From Bifidobacterium sp. UBA744 (GTDB lineage: Bacteria; Actinomycetota; Actinomycetes; Actinomycetales; Bifidobacteriaceae): DNA of 15,914 nucleotides. The notes below the pieces were generated by a model. That model saw only the letters and a list, made by a program, of their open reading frames with translations, had not been told where the DNA came from and searched no databases. Shown one piece after another: positions 14,298 through 15,914 of this stretch. A program made the translations under genes and the position numbers. Where the stretch lies: NCBI GenBank assembly GCA_002298605.1, contig DBKS01000059.1, forward strand, positions 12,964 to 28,877, in the 5' to 3' direction. Position 1 is the stretch's first letter. Every line of letters begins with the position of its first letter.

Positions 14298-14385
14298 GCA
14301 GTGGGCGACGCGCTCGAGGAGCCTCACGGAGGTTGTGTGCTTCGTCAACGATCGCCATGCAGTGGGCGACGCGTGAGGAGCCTCA
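14298..14385. repeat. Pair of composite direct repeats
   Basis: GCAGTGGGCGACGCG occurs at 14298-14312 and 14359-14373, each followed by GAGGAGCCTCA (14316-14326 and 14375-14385). The first copy has two extra bases between the two blocks. GAGGAGCCTC is itself a short inverted repeat. The copies are 59-61 bp apart, about six helical turns. Confidence 0.8.
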
Positions 14386-14419
14386 GCCGCGGGCGAAATA
14401 TTCCCAGCGGGTTTTCGGG

Positions 14420-14425
14420 TACAAT
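14420..14425 (+). promoter_or_regulatory. -10 box of the CDF transporter gene
   Basis: TACAAT lies about 95 bp upstream of the GTG start. No clear -35 is found at the standard spacing. Transcription from here would give a leader of about 88 nt carrying the stems at 14446-14476. Confidence 0.45.
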
Positions 14426-14445
14426 GACGGGAATCGAACAACGAC

Positions 14446-14476
14446 CCGGCGGATCGCGGAAGGTCCCTTCCGCCGG
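14446..14476 (+). promoter_or_regulatory. Leader with two mutually exclusive stems before the CDF gene
   Basis: CCGGCGGA (14446-14453) is the exact complement of TCCGCCGG (14469-14476). GCGGAAGG (14456-14463) is the exact complement of CCTTCCGC (14466-14473). The two stems share bases 14469-14473, so only one can form fully. Alternative pairing is a property of regulatory leaders, but no known metal riboswitch consensus was recognised and the segment is short. Confidence 0.4.
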
Positions 14477-14519
14477 TCGCTGACAGGCTTCCCCATGGTT
14501 ATCACGAGAGGAGGTCCGT

Positions 14520-15425
14520 GTGAAACAGAAACAAGTCGAACGTCGTTCATTATTGGTGGGCATTGGCGCCAATGCCGTGATGGGTGCGGCCGGCATGATT
14601 GTTTTCATGATCACCGGCATGGAAGCGGTGTTCCTTGACGGCGCGTTCACGTTGATTGCGCTGGCGTCCGGGGTGGTGGCGGTGTTCATCTCGTCGCATT
14701 CCATCCGTACCACGGACAACTATCCGAATGGATTCTTCGCGCTTGAGCCGATGTACGCGATCTGCAAGGCGCTGATGACCATTTCGTTGCTGGCGTTTTC
14801 GCTGCTGAATGTGATTCAGGGGCTGGTGGACTACTTCGTCCTCGACATCAAGGTGTCGCCCACGCTGGGACCGGTGGTGTGGTACGAGTTGGCGATGGTG
14901 GTCATTGGGGTGACGCTGTGGTGGTATCACAATCGGCAGAACCGATCCATTCACGGCGCCAGCACCATGCTGCACGCGGAGGCGAAAACCACGCTGGTGG
15001 ATGCGGTTATTTCGGGCGGCATCGGCGTGACGGCACTGGCGTTGAGCTTCGTGCCGGAGAATTCGCCGATCGGATTCCTGAACTACACCGCCGATTTCGT
15101 CATCACCGCGATACTGGTGGTGCTGTCCGCCAAGGAGCCGTTCGGCGTGCTGCGTACGGCGTTCGTCGAGTTGGTCGGCGGCGTGGTGCGTGACGACAAG
15201 ATGAACCAATTCGTGGAGGTTGCGGCCCGACAGTGCCTGCCCGATGGGACTCGATACGATCGCTGCCATGTGTTCAAGCAGGGCATGAGCTACACGGTGG
15301 ACGTGTATCTGTGCGCCGAATCGCCGACGATTCGCGTTGCCAGCCTGGCCAGTCGGAAAAAGAGGCTGGAGGAGATGCTGGAAGCGCATTGCACGATCGT
15401 CGACGTCAATTTCTGCTTCGACTGA
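14520..15425 (+). CDS. Cation diffusion facilitator (CDF) family transporter, divergent type
   Basis: A 301-residue membrane protein with about six transmembrane segments and a C-terminal cytoplasmic domain of roughly 85 residues (from about 220), the CDF layout. FLDGAFTLIALASG (38-51), GFFALEP (71-77) and HAEAKTTLVDAVISGG (152-167) match the divergent CDF branch rather than zinc exporters such as YiiP. Relative to the YiiP zinc site (D45, D49, H153, D157), the aligned residues are D40, T44, H152 and K156, so the site is altered; E154 and D161 are candidate replacements. The exported metal is unknown. The GTG start at 14520 has AGGAGG five bases upstream, a strong site, and the preceding GTG at 14518 is followed at once by a stop. 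The gene is divergent from ffh and convergent with cysS. Confidence 0.85.
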   Translation: MKQKQVERRSLLVGIGANAVMGAAGMIVFMITGMEAVFLDGAFTLIALASGVVAVFISSHSIRTTDNYPNGFFALEPMYAICKALMTISLLAFSLLNVIQGLVDYFVLDIKVSPTLGPVVWYELAMVVIGVTLWWYHNRQNRSIHGASTMLHAEAKTTLVDAVISGGIGVTALALSFVPENSPIGFLNYTADFVITAILVVLSAKEPFGVLRTAFVELVGGVVRDDKMNQFVEVAARQCLPDGTRYDRCHVFKQGMSYTVDVYLCAESPTIRVASLASRKKRLEEMLEAHCTIVDVNFCFD

Positions 15426-15495
15426 TGCCGTTGCTGCCTGCCACCGCCCGCTACTGCGCAGGATTCGCCGACTATCAGGCCCGCAACATTACCAA

Positions 15496-15557
15496 ATTTG
15501 GCAGATCGTGCTAACTAGAAGCCATAAATGGGCTCTAGTTAGCACGATCTGCCAAAT
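15496..15557. repeat. 62-nt near-perfect palindrome between the CDF gene and cysS
   Basis: The left half (15496-15525) and right half (15528-15557) are reverse complements over 30 positions with only two mismatches, around an AA centre; the outer 24 pairs (15496-15519 with 15534-15557) are perfect. It lies between the convergent CDF and cysS stops, where a bidirectional terminator would be expected. Neither side has a proper T run, and the stem is longer than most terminators, so it may instead be a dispersed palindromic repeat or a small non-autonomous element. The two adjacent stop codons lie 73 bp and 18 bp away. Confidence 0.9.
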
Positions 15558-15572
15558 CTTCAGGAGAGGCGG

Positions 15573-15914
15573 CTACTTCAGGCTCCAGGTGCTGCCCTGC
15601 GGACCGTCCTCGATGGCGATACCGGCCGCGCCCAAGGTGTCGCGAATCGCATCGGCCGTGGCGAAATCCTTGGACTTGCGCGCCGCGGCGCGGGCGGCCA
15701 GCTGCTCGCCGATCAGCGCATCCAGGGCGACATGTTCGGGATCGTCGTCGGCGTCGGTGCCGTCCGCCGCGCCGGCCGCGCCCTCGCTCGCCCATGGTTC
15801 CGCCAGCGGGTCGAGTCCGAGCGTGTCAAGCATGGCGCGCAGCTGGAGCAAATGCCTGCGCAGAGCTGGTTTGCCGGAGTCGTCGTCCAATTCGTCGCCC
15901 GCACTGGACAGCAG
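15573..15914 (-). CDS. cysS: Cysteinyl-tRNA synthetase, C-terminal part
   Basis: The last 113 residues of CysS, which charges tRNA-Cys; the start and catalytic domain lie beyond the right edge. The C-terminal pattern is diagnostic: ARKSKDFATADAIRDTLGAAGIAIEDGPQGSTWSLK (A-R-x-x-K-D-F-x-x-A-D-x-I-R-x-x-L-x-x-x-G-I-x-I-E-D-x-x-x-G-x-x-W). Before it lies the helical DALR-like part, with LRRHLLQLRAMLDTLGLDPLAEPW, and an Ala/Asp-rich insert (SEGAAGAADGTDADDDPEH). MshC, the mycothiol ligase paralogue, lacks this ending as far as I recall. The gene ends with TAG at 15573-15575, just after the 62-nt palindrome. Confidence 0.92.
   Translation of the reverse strand: MLSSAGDELDDDSGKPALRRHLLQLRAMLDTLGLDPLAEPWASEGAAGAADGTDADDDPEHVALDALIGEQLAARAAARKSKDFATADAIRDTLGAAGIAIEDGPQGSTWSLK

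Larger units (their letters stand above)
14157..14519. other. Repeat-rich intergenic region between ffh and the CDF gene
   Basis: A 363-bp divergent intergenic region without a credible gene. From left to right it holds the ffh start region, five degenerate tandem units, two copies of another direct repeat, a plausible promoter for the CDF gene, and a structured leader. No start with a ribosome binding site or recognisable protein was found in it on either strand. Confidence 0.8.

Noticed and set aside
14206..14385. The two repeat families considered as a CRISPR array
   Set aside because: Units are 17-19 bp and directly adjacent with no unique spacers, and the other pair has only two copies. 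No cas gene is present.
14217..14483. Plus-strand open frames through the ffh-CDF intergenic repeats
   Set aside because: The starts come from ATGGGG inside the tandem units, lack ribosome binding sites, and encode repetitive Arg/Gly/Ser-rich peptides.
15573..15914. Assignment of the right-edge gene as mshC (mycothiol ligase)
   Set aside because: The C-terminal ADAIRDTLGAAGIAIEDGPQG-type ending is characteristic of CysS.

Overview
The window looks like a chromosomal segment of a high-GC Gram-positive bacterium, most probably Bifidobacterium. That assignment is inference from recalled protein similarity: a zinc-ribbon form of ribosomal protein L28, an S16 with a long Ala/Glu tail, an actinobacterial-type TrmD, several weak or leaderless starts, and a large cytoplasmic GH2 beta-galactosidase. 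No RNA gene, CRISPR array, integrase or transposase is visible.

Layout. At the left end (minus strand) are a small DUF4160 protein, a short stretch that looks like the decayed C-terminus of a GNAT acetyltransferase, and a UMF1-type MFS transporter. Next, on the plus strand, come rpmB with its own promoter and terminator, then recG and rsmD. Facing rsmD, with one base between the stop codons, is the minus-strand operon rpsP-khpA-rimM-trmD (S16, a KH RNA-binding protein, a 16S processing factor and the tRNA m1G37 methyltransferase). Divergent from rpsP is a large lacZ (plus), whose 3' end overlaps by 17 bp a minus-strand membrane-anchored EEP-family hydrolase. Further right are ffh (minus), a repeat-rich 363-bp intergenic region, a divergent CDF-type cation transporter (plus), a 62-nt near-perfect palindrome, and the C-terminus of cysS (minus).

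How the genes fit together. Most of the window is translation, ribosome-maturation and secretion housekeeping: L28, S16, KhpA, RimM, TrmD, RsmD, Ffh and CysS, plus the DNA-repair helicase RecG. In many bacteria ffh lies directly upstream of rpsP-KH-rimM-trmD. Here the EEP gene and an opposing lacZ lie between them, so lacZ may be a later insertion into a conserved locus. It has no transporter or regulator gene beside it, but an 8-bp inverted repeat with a 14-nt spacer lies in its promoter region.

I found no clear new multi-gene system. The points most worth a second look are in non-coding DNA: the 62-nt palindrome between the CDF gene and cysS; two families of short repeats between ffh and the CDF gene; a CDF leader with two mutually exclusive stems; the lacZ inverted repeat; and the GNAT remnant. 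Smaller oddities are a TTG start for rpsP, a probably leaderless rsmD, an in-frame 18-bp duplication in recG, a duplicated stop-codon context at the end of ffh, and a CDF protein lacking half of the usual zinc-site residues.
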